NCBI RefSeq assembly: GCF_008364845.1 | Contig: NZ_VTTP01000015.1 | Coordinates: 1-49,376 of the forward strand | Source: Actinotalea subterranea | GTDB taxonomy: Bacteria; Actinomycetota; Actinomycetes; Actinomycetales; Cellulomonadaceae | Direction: 5' to 3' | DNA length: 49,376 bases | Part shown: positions 16,002 to 24,423 of the stretch, in pieces | Numbering within the stretch: position 1 is the first letter of the stretch | How the letters are laid out: every line of letters begins with the position of its first letter | The notes under the pieces: generated by a model | Database searches by the model: none | What the model was told of the DNA's origin: nothing | What the model saw: the letters and a program-made list of their open reading frames with translations, nothing else | Program-made: the position numbers and the translations under genes

Positions 16002-17009
16002 GTGACGCAGCAGCAGGAGGTGCTCAGCATCCGCGGGCTGAGCAAGCGGTACCGGGGGAGGCGCGGCGTCCAGGCGAACGACGGCATCGACCTCGACGTG
16101 CTGCCCGGTCAGGTGGTCGGGCTCCTGGGCCACAACGGCGCGGGCAAGACGACGCTCGTGAACCAGGTGGTCGGCCTCGTCCGCCCGGACGCCGGCAGCA
16201 TCACGCTCGCCGGGGTCGACGCCGTCGCCCGGCCCGACGAGGCACGTCGGCTCGCGTCCATCCAGGCGCAGGCCAACGTCCCGATCACGGGCCTGAGCCC
16301 GCGGTCGGCCATCGAGCTCGTGGGACGCATCCGTGGCGGCGAGCGCCGCGCCGTGCAGGCCCGCACGCGTGAGCTCGTCGAGACCCTCGACATCGGCGCC
16401 TGGGCCGACGTGCCCGCGCAGAAGATCTCCGGCGGCGTGGCCAGGCTCACCGCGTTCGCGATGACCGCCGTCCACCCCGGCCGGCTGGTCGTGCTCGACG
16501 AGCCGACCAACGACGTCGACCCCGTGCGCAGGCGCCTGCTGTGGCGGGCCATCCGTGAGCTGGCCGACGACGGCGCAGGCGTGCTCCTCGTGACCCACAA
16601 CGTGCGGGAGGCCGAGAGCGTCGTCGACCACCTCGTCGTGCTCGACCGCGGACGCGTCATCGCCGCCGACAGCCCGGGTGGCCTCGCGGCCGGCCTGCGC
16701 GGGACCCTCACCGTCGAGCTCGACGTCGTCCCCGGCGCGCAGATCGCGTGGCCCGCGACCGTGCGGGACGTCACGCGCGAGCGGCTCCGGGCGACGGCGA
16801 CCGTGCCTGCCGAAGCCGCGGCCGACGTCGTCCGCTGGGCCCAGGGCCTCGTCGAGACGGGCACCGTCGAGCGCTACTCGCTCACGGCCGCCTCGCTCGA
16901 GGACGTCTACGTGCGGCTCGTCGGCGACAGCGGCGGGGGTGCGCACGACCCCGACGGCGCGACGACGGACGCCCGGACGGCCGACGCAGTGCTCGGCGGT
17001 GCCGCATGA
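16002..17009 (+). CDS. ABC exporter ATPase (DrrA/CcmA type)
   Basis: A 335-residue ATPase with Walker A (GHNGAGKTT, about residues 45-53), signature region (KISGGVARL, a degenerate LSGGQ), Walker B (LVVLDEPTNDVDP) and H-loop (LLVTHN). A C-terminal domain of about 100 residues is typical of DrrA-like exporters. A strong RBS AGGAGG precedes the GTG at 16002. The signature has Val-Ala instead of the usual Gln-Xxx, still within the range for this class. It powers the permease encoded just downstream, which overlaps it by 4 bp (ATGA). Confidence 0.88.
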   Translation: MTQQQEVLSIRGLSKRYRGRRGVQANDGIDLDVLPGQVVGLLGHNGAGKTTLVNQVVGLVRPDAGSITLAGVDAVARPDEARRLASIQAQANVPITGLSPRSAIELVGRIRGGERRAVQARTRELVETLDIGAWADVPAQKISGGVARLTAFAMTAVHPGRLVVLDEPTNDVDPVRRRLLWRAIRELADDGAGVLLVTHNVREAESVVDHLVVLDRGRVIAADSPGGLAAGLRGTLTVELDVVPGAQIAWPATVRDVTRERLRATATVPAEAAADVVRWAQGLVETGTVERYSLTAASLEDVYVRLVGDSGGGAHDPDGATTDARTADAVLGGAA

Positions 17010-17740
17010 ACGGCGCGCGCCAGGCGCTGCTCCTGGCCCAGTGGCAGCTGCGCCGGCAGTCGACCATGCTCCCCCTGCTCGTCGTCGTGCAGACCGCCAT
17101 CGCGGTCGCCACCGTCGTCGGCTACGGGCTCCTCGTCGGCGACCCGCCGCCCGAGGTCGCGGTGTTCCTCGCGACGGGCGCGCCCACCGTGACGCTCATC
17201 AGCGTGGGCCTCGTGATGACGCCGCAGATGCTCGCCCAGTCCAAGCTCGAGGGCAGCCTCGACTGGATGCGGACGCTCCCCGTCCCGCGCGTCGTCTTCC
17301 TGCTCAGCGACCTCGCGGTGTGGACGCTCCTCGCGCTGCCGGGCATGGTGCTCGGCGTCGTGGCAGGCGTCATGCGGTTCGACCTCGAGCTGTCGGTCGC
17401 GCCCTGGATCCTCGTCGCGGTCCTCGTCATCTCGCTCACCGCGGCCTCCGTCGGCTACGGCATGGCGAGCGTCCTGCCCCCCGCACTCGCCATGATCATG
17501 ACGCAGCTGCTGATCTTCGTGGTGCTCCTGTTCTCCCCGATCAGCTACCCGGCCGAGCGCATGCCGGACTGGCTCCAGCAGGCGCACGAGGTGCTGCCGA
17601 TCGAGCCGATGGCCCAGCTCATGCGGGCCGGGCTGGTCGACGACACCTTCAGCGTGCCCGGCCGTTCGCTCGTCGTGCTCGCGGCGTGGACGGCCGTGTC
17701 CGTGGGCGGTGCGCTGATGGCCCTGCGCCGGCGGGCCTGA
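17006..17740 (+). CDS. ABC-2 type exporter permease
   Basis: A 244-residue protein with about six membrane helices (for example [22 protein letters not shown] and LAMIMTQLLIFVVLLFSPISY). The last helices carry the 'FSPISYPAERMPDWLQ' type signature of ABC-2 permeases. The ATGA overlap with the ATPase gene shows they form one exporter. The TetR control and class suggest export of a drug, pigment or lipid-like compound; no substrate can be named. Confidence 0.87.
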   Translation: MNGARQALLLAQWQLRRQSTMLPLLVVVQTAIAVATVVGYGLLVGDPPPEVAVFLATGAPTVTLISVGLVMTPQMLAQSKLEGSLDWMRTLPVPRVVFLLSDLAVWTLLALPGMVLGVVAGVMRFDLELSVAPWILVAVLVISLTAASVGYGMASVLPPALAMIMTQLLIFVVLLFSPISYPAERMPDWLQQAHEVLPIEPMAQLMRAGLVDDTFSVPGRSLVVLAAWTAVSVGGALMALRRRA

Positions 17741-17760
17741 GCCCGTCGGGAGGTGTCGAG

Positions 17761-17804
17761 GCCCCCTGCGGCGCCGTGCCCGTGCGCACGGCGCCGCAGG
17801 GGGC
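17761..17804 (+). terminator. Strong hairpin after the ABC exporter operon
   Basis: Two perfectly complementary arms (17761-17779 and 17786-17804, 19 bp, GC-rich) enclose a 6-nt loop, 20 bp after the permease stop. There is no U-run, which is common for terminators in high-GC actinobacteria. Confidence 0.75.
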
Positions 17805-17916
17805 CGCTGGGCCGAAGGGGACGCCTGGGCCGCCGTGCTCCGGCTCGGCCGCTGCGGGCAGCCGGGGCCGCGGACGCGCAGGGCGAGGTGTCGGAGGGGC
17901 GACCTACGGTGGCCCC

Positions 17917-19023
17917 GTGATCCGAACCGTCGCGATCGAGAGCTACCGGTCCCTGCGGGACGTCGTGACCGAGCTCGAGGGCCTGACCGTCGTGACCGGC
18001 GCGAACGGCTCCGGCAAGACGAGCTTCTACCGTGCGCTGCGCCTCCTCGCGGACCTCGCGCGCGAGGGCGCGATCTCGACGCTCGCCCGTGAGGGCGGCA
18101 TGCGCTCGGCCCTGTACGCCGGCCGACGTACCGAGCCCGGTGTCACGATGCGGCTCGGCTTCGCGAGCGACGACCTGTCGTACGCGATCGACCTCGGCCT
18201 GCCGCAGCTCGGCCCGTTCCACCTCGACCCGGAGATCAAGGTCGAGGCCGTGTGGGCCGGGCCCGTGCTGCGGCCCGCGACGCTCCTCGCGGACCGGCAC
18301 GGGCCACGCGTGCGCACCCGCGCGGCCGACGGCGCGTGGCGCACGGCACCCTGGCGGCTCGGTGACCACGAGTCGCTCATGTCCGCGCTCGCGGACCCGT
18401 CCGAGACGCCCGAGCTCTACGCGATCCGCGAGCAGGCGCGGCGGTGGCGCTTCTACGACCACTTCCGCACGGACGCCGACGCCGGGGCGCGGCGGCCGGG
18501 CATCGCGACGTTCACGCCCGTCCTCGCGCCCGACGGGGACGACCTCGCCGCCGCGCTCCTGACCATCCAGCGCATCGGCTCGGCCGACGTCCTGGAGGCG
18601 ACCGTCGCCGACGCGTTCGACGGCGCACGCCTCGAGGTGACCGAGGACGGCGACGACGGCGCGTGCCGCCTCGGCCTGCACCAGCGTGGGCTGCGCAGGC
18701 CCCTCGGCGCACGCGAGCTCTCCGACGGGACCCTGCGCTACCTGCTCCTCGCGGCCGCGCTGCTCTCGCCGAGTCCCCCGGGCCTGCTCGTCCTCAACGA
18801 GCCCGAGTCGAGCCTCCACCCGAGCCTCATGCCCGCACTCGCCGCGCTCGTGCTCGACGCCGCGCAGCGCTCGCAGGTCGTCGTCGTCACGCACTCCGGT
18901 GAGCTGGTCCGCTGCCTGCGGTCGGACGCGCACCTGCTCGAGCTCGTGCGCGACGGCGGGGCGACGACGATCGCGGGGCGGCTCCCGCTCGAGGGCCCGG
19001 CCTGGGCGTGGCCGCAGCGGTGA
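17917..19023 (+). CDS. AAA ATPase, RecF/OLD-like (AAA_21)
   Basis: A 368-residue predicted ATPase with the SMC/RecF split arrangement: Walker A GANGSGKT (residues 28-35) right after an opening VAIESYRSLRDV, an ABC-like signature (ARELSDGTLRYLLL), Walker B LLVLNEPESSLHP and the switch His in VVVTHSGEL. The middle 170 residues are not recognised. There is no coiled-coil and no TOPRIM domain, so it is not a full OLD nuclease. The GTG at 17917 is 6 nt after TACGGT, a leaderless start. It stands alone, convergent with the FNT gene after a 4-bp gap. Cellular role unknown. Confidence 0.8.
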   Translation: MIRTVAIESYRSLRDVVTELEGLTVVTGANGSGKTSFYRALRLLADLAREGAISTLAREGGMRSALYAGRRTEPGVTMRLGFASDDLSYAIDLGLPQLGPFHLDPEIKVEAVWAGPVLRPATLLADRHGPRVRTRAADGAWRTAPWRLGDHESLMSALADPSETPELYAIREQARRWRFYDHFRTDADAGARRPGIATFTPVLAPDGDDLAAALLTIQRIGSADVLEATVADAFDGARLEVTEDGDDGACRLGLHQRGLRRPLGARELSDGTLRYLLLAAALLSPSPPGLLVLNEPESSLHPSLMPALAALVLDAAQRSQVVVVTHSGELVRCLRSDAHLLELVRDGGATTIAGRLPLEGPAWAWPQR

Positions 19024-19027
19024 CGGG

Positions 19028-19906
19028 TCAGCGGCCGGGAGGCGGTGACGCGGCGTCGTCGCCACGCCGCCTGAGGTAGGCGGCGTCGTCGTTGACGTAC
19101 GCGTAGTAGAGCCCGATGAGCAGCCCGCCGCCGAGGAAGTTGCCGAGCAGGGCGATCCCCACGTTGCCCGCGGCGAGCCCGAGGTCGATGCCCTCGCGCA
19201 GCCCGACGATGCTGAACAGCACCGTGTTGGCCACGGAGTGCTCGAGGCCGAGGAACGCGAACAGGAACACCGAGACGATCATGACGAGGCTCTTGGTCAG
19301 GTCGTCCTTGATGAGCCCGTTGTAGACGAGCAGCATCGCGATGTTGATGAGGAAGTTGCACAGCACGGCCCGGACGAGGAGGTCGCCCCACCCGCTGGCG
19401 CCCGCGGTCAGGTACTCGAGCTTGTGGTCGACGGACGCCGTCATCTCGTCGAGCACCGGCCCGTCGACGAGCGTCGAGAACCGGAACAGCACGGCCACGA
19501 AGGCTCCACCGACGAGGTTGCCGACGTAGCAGAGGGTCAGGATGCGCAGCGCCTTGGCCACGCTCGTGCGCCGGTAGTACGCGCCGATCGAGACGATCAT
19601 CATGTTCGAGGTCAGGAGCTCGGACTTCGAGTAGTAGATGAAGACGAGCGCCCAGCCGAAGGTCAGCGCACCCGCGATCCGCCCGAGGGGCCGCAACGTG
19701 GAGTCCCCGACGTCGACGGCGTCGAAGGCCGCGATGATCGCGTAGTTCGCCGCGTACAGGACGCCGATGATGATCCCGGCCATCGCCGCACGCTGCAGGT
19801 ACCGCCGGGCGAGGTGGCCGGACATCGCGGTCTTGGTCTCGAGGGCCTCGAGCGCGGTGCTGATGAAGTGCTTGCCCGGGAACAGGGACTGGGGGTCTGC
19901 GGCCAC
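19028..19906 (-). CDS. Formate/nitrite transporter (FNT) family channel
   Basis: A 292-residue membrane protein with about six helices and the FNT family pattern: an amphipathic N-terminus, GIIIGVLYAANYAIIAAF as helix 1, ELLTSNMM after helix 2 (the family's first broken helix), VGNLVGGAF, and GLEHSVANTV (second broken helix; family form 'G-EH-VANM'). Such pentameric channels pass formate, nitrite or hydrosulfide. I start at the GTG at 19906, with CACCGT 6 nt upstream. The chain between helices 4 and 5 is normal. Export of formate would fit a fermentative host, but nitrite is equally possible. Confidence 0.85.
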   Translation of the reverse strand: MAADPQSLFPGKHFISTALEALETKTAMSGHLARRYLQRAAMAGIIIGVLYAANYAIIAAFDAVDVGDSTLRPLGRIAGALTFGWALVFIYYSKSELLTSNMMIVSIGAYYRRTSVAKALRILTLCYVGNLVGGAFVAVLFRFSTLVDGPVLDEMTASVDHKLEYLTAGASGWGDLLVRAVLCNFLINIAMLLVYNGLIKDDLTKSLVMIVSVFLFAFLGLEHSVANTVLFSIVGLREGIDLGLAAGNVGIALLGNFLGGGLLIGLYYAYVNDDAAYLRRRGDDAASPPPGR

Positions 19907-20129
19907 GGTCCAACGGTGGCACGCCTCGGGCCTCGTCGGGGTGGTGTTCCGCGCGCGCCTCCCGGCGCGTCGCCCGACACGATGATCAGCGGCGACGCCC
20001 GAGCCCTCGCTGGTGAGAGGGTGTCCCCGACCGCCGTCGCCCTCGCCGCGACGAGCCCGGTCGAGGGACGTGCGTGCGTGCCGTCCCGGGGCCCGAGGGT
20101 CCGCCGTCGTGACGAAGGAGAGGGGCCGC

Positions 20130-21230
20130 ATGAGCGCGCTCGAGATCGACCACCTGAGCAAGGCGTACGGGAACCTGCGCGCCTTGCGTGACCTGACCTT
20201 CGACGTCCAGGCGGGCGAGATCTTCGGCTTCGTCGGCTCGAACGGCGCGGGCAAGACGACGGCCATGCGCATCATGCTCGGCGTCCTCGCCGCCGACGGC
20301 GGGCAGGTCAGGTGGAACGGTCGCGAGCTCGACCTCGAGGCCCGACGCCGGGTCGGCTACATGCCGGAGGAGCGCGGGCTCTACCCCAAGATGAAGGTCG
20401 GCGAGCAGCTGCGCTTCCTCGCGGGCCTGCACGGCATGACGCCCACCGACGCCGCCGCAGCGGTCGACGTCTGGACGGACCGGCTCGGCGTGGGCGCCCG
20501 GCGCGGCGACGAGGTCGAGCGGCTCTCCCTCGGCAACCAGCAGCGCGTCCAGCTCGCGGCGGCGCTCGTCCACGGGCCCGACGTGCTGGTCCTCGACGAG
20601 CCCTTCTCGGGCCTCGACCCCGTCGCGGTCGACGTGATGAGCGGGGTGCTGCGCGAGCGCGCCGCCGCCGGCGTCCCCGTCATCTTCTCCTCGCACCAGC
20701 TGGACCTCGTCGAGCGCCTGTGCGACCGCGTCGGGATCATTCGTGCCGGCCAGATGGAGGCGCTCGGCACCATCGACGAGCTGCGGTCCACCGACGCGCG
20801 CCGGTGGGTGCTCGACGTCGACGCGGACGCCGCGGTGGTGCTCGCGCGGCTCGGTGAGGTCCACGGCGTGACGGTGGCACCCGCCCCGGGCCGGCCGACC
20901 GCTGTGATCGTCGAGCTGGCCGCCGACGCCGGACCGGCGGGCGACGCCCGACCGACGGGCGACGCGGTGACCGCGGGCGACGCGGCACCGACCGGTGCGG
21001 TGCCCGCGGCCGCGGCCGAGCAGCAGGTCCTCGCCGTCGCGCTCCAGCTGGGCACCGTGCGGGAGTTCTCCCCGGTCCGCCCGTCCCTCGCGGACCTCTT
21101 CCGCGGCGTCGTCTCCGCGGACGAGCCGGCGGGCTCCGGGGAGCAGCCCGCGCCGGGAGCGGGCGTCGGGCGCGGTCGGCGCGGTGGTTGGGGCAGACGG
21201 TCCCACGGACGGACGGAGGTGGCGTCATGA
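20130..21230 (+). CDS. ABC exporter ATPase (NatA type)
   Basis: A 366-residue ATPase with Walker A (GSNGAGKTT), Q-loop region (YMPEERGLYPKM), signature LSLGNQQR, Walker B (VLVLDEPFSGLDP) and the His switch (IFSSHQL). The YMPEERGLYP and SLGNQQ segments are typical of the NatA group that pairs with the 400-residue NatB permeases. A C-terminal domain contains a low-complexity run of Gly-Asp-Ala repeats around residues 270-290 and a very basic tail. The RBS AAGGAGAGG precedes the ATG. Confidence 0.9.
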   Translation: MSALEIDHLSKAYGNLRALRDLTFDVQAGEIFGFVGSNGAGKTTAMRIMLGVLAADGGQVRWNGRELDLEARRRVGYMPEERGLYPKMKVGEQLRFLAGLHGMTPTDAAAAVDVWTDRLGVGARRGDEVERLSLGNQQRVQLAAALVHGPDVLVLDEPFSGLDPVAVDVMSGVLRERAAAGVPVIFSSHQLDLVERLCDRVGIIRAGQMEALGTIDELRSTDARRWVLDVDADAAVVLARLGEVHGVTVAPAPGRPTAVIVELAADAGPAGDARPTGDAVTAGDAAPTGAVPAAAAEQQVLAVALQLGTVREFSPVRPSLADLFRGVVSADEPAGSGEQPAPGAGVGRGRRGGWGRRSHGRTEVAS

Positions 21231-22432
21231 ACCGGAACGTCGTGTGGATGGTCGCGCGCCGCGAGCTCAAGACGCGCATGCTGACCAAGGCCAACATCAT
21301 CTCGATGTCGATCATGCTGCTGGTGATCGCCGTCGCGACGGGCGTCGGCGCGTGGTTCCTCAACCGTGACGAGGCGCCGCCCACGCGGCACGTCGCCGTC
21401 GAGGAGTCCGTCGCCGGGCTCGAGCCGCACCTCGCCGCGGCCGCGGAGCAGCAGGAGGTCGACCTCGACGTCACGACCATGACGGCCGAGGACGCGAAGG
21501 CGGCGCTCGAGGACCCCGACGCCGACCCGGCCCTCGAGGCGTTCCTGTCCGGGGACCCCGCGGCCCCCACGATGACCGTCGCGACCACCGCCGAGGGCGA
21601 CGTGCTCGAGGTCGTGAACGTCGCCGTCCGCTCCTACGTCGTGACCGAGGAGATCGGCTCGCTGGGTGGCGACCCGGACTCCTTCGAGCAGGCCCTGGCC
21701 GGCGCAGCCCCCAGGGTCGACGCGCTCGACCCGCCCGACGACGACGAGTTCGACGGGGCCGCGTACGGCATCGCGATGGTCATGATCTCGCTCCTGCTCT
21801 TCGCCCTCATCGGCTCCGGCTCGATGATCTCGATGGGCGTCGTCGAGGAGAAGACGTCGCGCGTCGTCGAGATCCTGCTCGCCACGATCAAGCCGAGCCA
21901 GCTCCTCGCCGGCAAGATCATCGGCATCGGGATCTACGGGCTCTTCCAGGTCGTCGTCCTGGGCGGTGCGATGGCCGCGGCGCTCGCCGCGCTGGGGCTC
22001 GTCGACGACCTCGAGGTCGACCTGGGTGCGGCGCTGATCCTGCTCGTCGTGTGGTTCCTCATCGGCTACGGCATCTACGCGCTGCTCTTCGGCGGGTTCG
22101 CGGCGCTCGTCTCGCGCCAGGAGGACATCGGCTCCGTCACGACGCCGCTCATGTTCATGCTGTTCGTGCCGTTCTACGTCACGATGTTCCTCGTCCCGAA
22201 CGACCCGGACGGCACGGCGGTGCGCATCCTGTCGCAGATCCCGCTGTTCGCCCCGTTCATGATCCCGGTGCGCGACGCCTTCGGTGCGATCGAGCCCTGG
22301 GAGCTGGGGCTGTCCATGGGCCTGGCGCTCGCGACGATCCCGCTCCTGGTGTGGGTCGCGGCACGCGTGTACCAGCGCGGGGTGCTGCACACGGGCGGTC
22401 GGATGAAGCTCACGGACGCGCTCAAGGGCTGA
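21227..22432 (+). CDS. ABC-2 exporter permease (NatB type)
   Basis: A 401-residue permease. One N-terminal helix (IISMSIMLLVIAVATGVGAWFL) and a large extracytoplasmic domain (about residues 45-175, acidic) precede five C-terminal helices, with the signature MGVVEEKTSRVVEILLATIKPSQLLAGKI. It overlaps the NatA-type gene by 4 bp (ATGA). NatAB systems were first described as Na+ exporters and relatives export peptides and antibiotics; the cargo here is not defined. Confidence 0.9.
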   Translation: MNRNVVWMVARRELKTRMLTKANIISMSIMLLVIAVATGVGAWFLNRDEAPPTRHVAVEESVAGLEPHLAAAAEQQEVDLDVTTMTAEDAKAALEDPDADPALEAFLSGDPAAPTMTVATTAEGDVLEVVNVAVRSYVVTEEIGSLGGDPDSFEQALAGAAPRVDALDPPDDDEFDGAAYGIAMVMISLLLFALIGSGSMISMGVVEEKTSRVVEILLATIKPSQLLAGKIIGIGIYGLFQVVVLGGAMAAALAALGLVDDLEVDLGAALILLVVWFLIGYGIYALLFGGFAALVSRQEDIGSVTTPLMFMLFVPFYVTMFLVPNDPDGTAVRILSQIPLFAPFMIPVRDAFGAIEPWELGLSMGLALATIPLLVWVAARVYQRGVLHTGGRMKLTDALKG

Positions 22433-22463
22433 GGTCGCCGTGCCCTGGTGCGAGAGTGGGGCC

Positions 22464-23291
22464 ATGCGACGCTCCGCCCTCGTCCAGGCCGACGAGCTCC
22501 TGTCCCTGCTGTCCCACGGCGGCGCGCCCCTGCTCGTCGACGTGCGCTGGTCCCTCGCGGGCGCCGACCGCGCCGGGTACCTCGCGGGTCACCTGCCCGG
22601 TGCGGTGTTCTGCGACCTGGACGCCGAGCTCGCGGGTCCGCCGGGGGACGGCGGGCGCCACCCGTTGCCCGACGCGGACGCGATGACGGCGGTGCTGCGC
22701 CGGCTGGGCGCCGCCGTGGGTCGCGACGTCGTCGTGCACGACGGCGGGGCCGGGGCCGCGGCCGCACGCGCATGGTGGTGCCTGCGCTGGGCGGGGCTCG
22801 AGAGCGTGCGCGTGCTCGACGGCGGTCTCCCGGCCTGGGTCGCGGCCGGTGGCACGCTGACGACCGGTGACGTCACCCCGGAGCCGACGGTCGAGGTCGT
22901 CGCACGCACCGGGTCGATGCCGACCGTGAGCGTCGAGCAGGTGCTCGCGGGTGACGTCGCACCGCTCGTCGACGCACGGGCCGCCGAGCGGTTCCGCGGT
23001 GAGGTCGAGCCCGTGGACCCGGTCGCGGGCCACATCCCGGGGGCGGCGTCGTGCCCGACGACGGACCTCCTGGGTCCCGACGGGCGGTACCTCCCGGCGC
23101 CCGTGCTCAGGGAGCGGCTCGGGTCGCTCGCCGACGCGGACGGACGGCTCACGGCGTACTGCGGCTCGGGCGTCACCGCGGCGCAGCTCGTCCTCGCGGC
23201 GCACGAGATCGGCGTGGACGCCGCGCTCTACCCCGGCTCGTGGTCGCACTGGGTGCGGGACCCGGCTCGGCCGGTGGCGACGGGCGGCTGA
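22464..23291 (+). CDS. Thiosulfate/3-mercaptopyruvate sulfurtransferase (two rhodanese domains)
   Basis: A 275-residue cytoplasmic protein with two tandem rhodanese folds. The N-terminal one (about residues 5-125) is inactive, with VVVHDGGAG at the catalytic-loop position and no Cys. The C-terminal one (about 150-270) has the active loop YCGSGVTA, with the persulfide Cys near 234. It transfers sulfur from thiosulfate or 3-mercaptopyruvate to an acceptor. It follows the NatAB-type genes by 31 bp and has GAGAGT 6 nt before its ATG, so it may have its own leaderless promoter. Confidence 0.9.
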   Translation: MRRSALVQADELLSLLSHGGAPLLVDVRWSLAGADRAGYLAGHLPGAVFCDLDAELAGPPGDGGRHPLPDADAMTAVLRRLGAAVGRDVVVHDGGAGAAAARAWWCLRWAGLESVRVLDGGLPAWVAAGGTLTTGDVTPEPTVEVVARTGSMPTVSVEQVLAGDVAPLVDARAAERFRGEVEPVDPVAGHIPGAASCPTTDLLGPDGRYLPAPVLRERLGSLADADGRLTAYCGSGVTAAQLVLAAHEIGVDAALYPGSWSHWVRDPARPVATGG

Positions 23292-23335
23292 CGCGGCGGC
23301 GTCCTGCGGGTGGCGGCCCGAGGAACCCTCGGTAG

Positions 23336-23368
23336 CGGGCGTGAACACTCGGCGAACGGTCGATCAAC
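23336..23368 (-). promoter_or_regulatory. Candidate PHO box: three 11-bp direct repeats
   Basis: Read on the minus strand there are three contiguous 11-bp units: GTTGATCGACC, GTTCGCCGAGT and GTTCACGCCCG. This is the layout of actinobacterial PhoP sites (repeats of GTTCA-type heads every 11 bp). It ends 15 bp upstream of a promoter for the ugp-like operon. The orientation is opposite to the operon. Confidence 0.55.
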
Positions 23369-23383
23369 GTCGCCTCCAGGCGC

Positions 23384-23412
23384 CTGACCAGGCCTTTCGT
23401 CCCGCCTAGGTT
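23384..23412 (+). promoter_or_regulatory. Promoter of the ugp-like operon
   Basis: CTGACC (23384-23389), a 17-bp spacer and TAGGTT (23407-23412) fit a housekeeping promoter. Transcription would begin near 23419, about 33 nt before the first start codon. Confidence 0.5.
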
Positions 23413-23451
23413 GGCTCGCGCCAGGCAGTGACCCCGCGCAGAGAGCCCCCG

Positions 23452-24423
23452 ATGTCGACCACCGTCCTCGCCCCACCGGCCCCCCGGTCCGGGCAGACCG
23501 ATCCACCCGCGGCGTCCCCGACGTCCCCCGCGTCGCGCCGGACCCGCAGCCGGCGGCGCCGCTCATGGCTCGCCTTCGCGCTCCTCGCGGGCCCCAACGT
23601 GCTGCTCCTCCTCGTCTTCGTGTACCGGCCCCTGCTCGAGAGCCTGTACCTCTCGACCCTGCAGTGGAACCTCGGCTCACCCGTGGCCCGGTTCATCGGG
23701 CTGGGCAACTACCGCGAGTGGTTCACGAGCCCGGACACGGCGCAGGTGCTGCTCGCCACGGGCGTGTTCACGGTCGTGACCGTCGGCGGGTCGCTCGTGC
23801 TCGGCCTGGGCCTGGCGCTCGCGCTCGACCGGAAGCTCCCGGGCCGCGCCGTCGCCCGGACCGTCGCGTTCGCGCCGTACGTGCTGTCCGGGTTCGCCGT
23901 CGGCATCCTGTGGCTGTTCATCTTCGACCCCCGCTACGGGCTCATGTCGACGCTGCTGCAGGCCGTCGGCATGTCCTCGCCGCAGTGGTACACCGAGCCG
24001 CCGTGGCCCCTCGTCATGATCATCGTGGTGTACGTCTGGAAGAACCTGGGCTACGTCGCACTGATCTACCTGGCCGGCCTCCAGGCGATCCCGCAGGACG
24101 TGCGGGACGCCGCAGCGCTCGACGGCGCGACGTCGGCGCGGACCCTGCGGTCGATCGTGCTGCCGCTGCTCACGCCCACGACGTTCTTCCTGCTCGTGAC
24201 CATGCTGCTGAGCTCGCTCCAGTCGTTCGACATCATCCAGGCGATGACCAAGGGCGGGCCGTTGGGCAGCACGACGACGCTCATGTACCAGATCTACGAG
24301 GAGGGCTTCGTCAACGGTCGCGCCGGGTACGCGTCCGCCGGGGCGACCATCCTGTTCGTCCTCCTGCTCGCCGTCACCGCGGTCCAGCTGCGCTTCGTCG
24401 AGCGGAAGGTGCACTACGCATGA
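23452..24423 (+). CDS. ugpA: Glycerol-3-phosphate-type ABC transporter permease (UgpA-like)
   Basis: A 323-residue permease: about 40 disordered N-terminal residues ending in RRTRSRRRR, then about six helices beginning LAFALLAGPNVLLLLVFVYRPLLESLYLS. The EAA loop reads DVRDAAALDGATSARTLRSIVLPLL. The opening 'YRPLLESLYLSTLQWNLGSPVARFIGLGNY' resembles UgpA more than generic sugar permeases. The assignment is supported by the downstream phosphodiesterase. The ATG at 23452 has GCAGAGAG upstream. Confidence 0.8.
   Translation: MSTTVLAPPAPRSGQTDPPAASPTSPASRRTRSRRRRSWLAFALLAGPNVLLLLVFVYRPLLESLYLSTLQWNLGSPVARFIGLGNYREWFTSPDTAQVLLATGVFTVVTVGGSLVLGLGLALALDRKLPGRAVARTVAFAPYVLSGFAVGILWLFIFDPRYGLMSTLLQAVGMSSPQWYTEPPWPLVMIIVVYVWKNLGYVALIYLAGLQAIPQDVRDAAALDGATSARTLRSIVLPLLTPTTFFLLVTMLLSSLQSFDIIQAMTKGGPLGSTTTLMYQIYEEGFVNGRAGYASAGATILFVLLLAVTAVQLRFVERKVHYA

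Noticed and set aside
17006-17740. A cytochrome-c-biogenesis CcmB-type permease.
   Set aside because: Helix pattern and the adjacent DrrA-type ATPase fit a general ABC-2 exporter; no heme-handling motif or ccm genes are nearby.
20000-20129. A short gene or RNA in the gap before the NatA-type gene.
   Set aside because: No start with a plausible ribosome-binding site, no conserved motif and no convincing structure beyond GC-rich stems.
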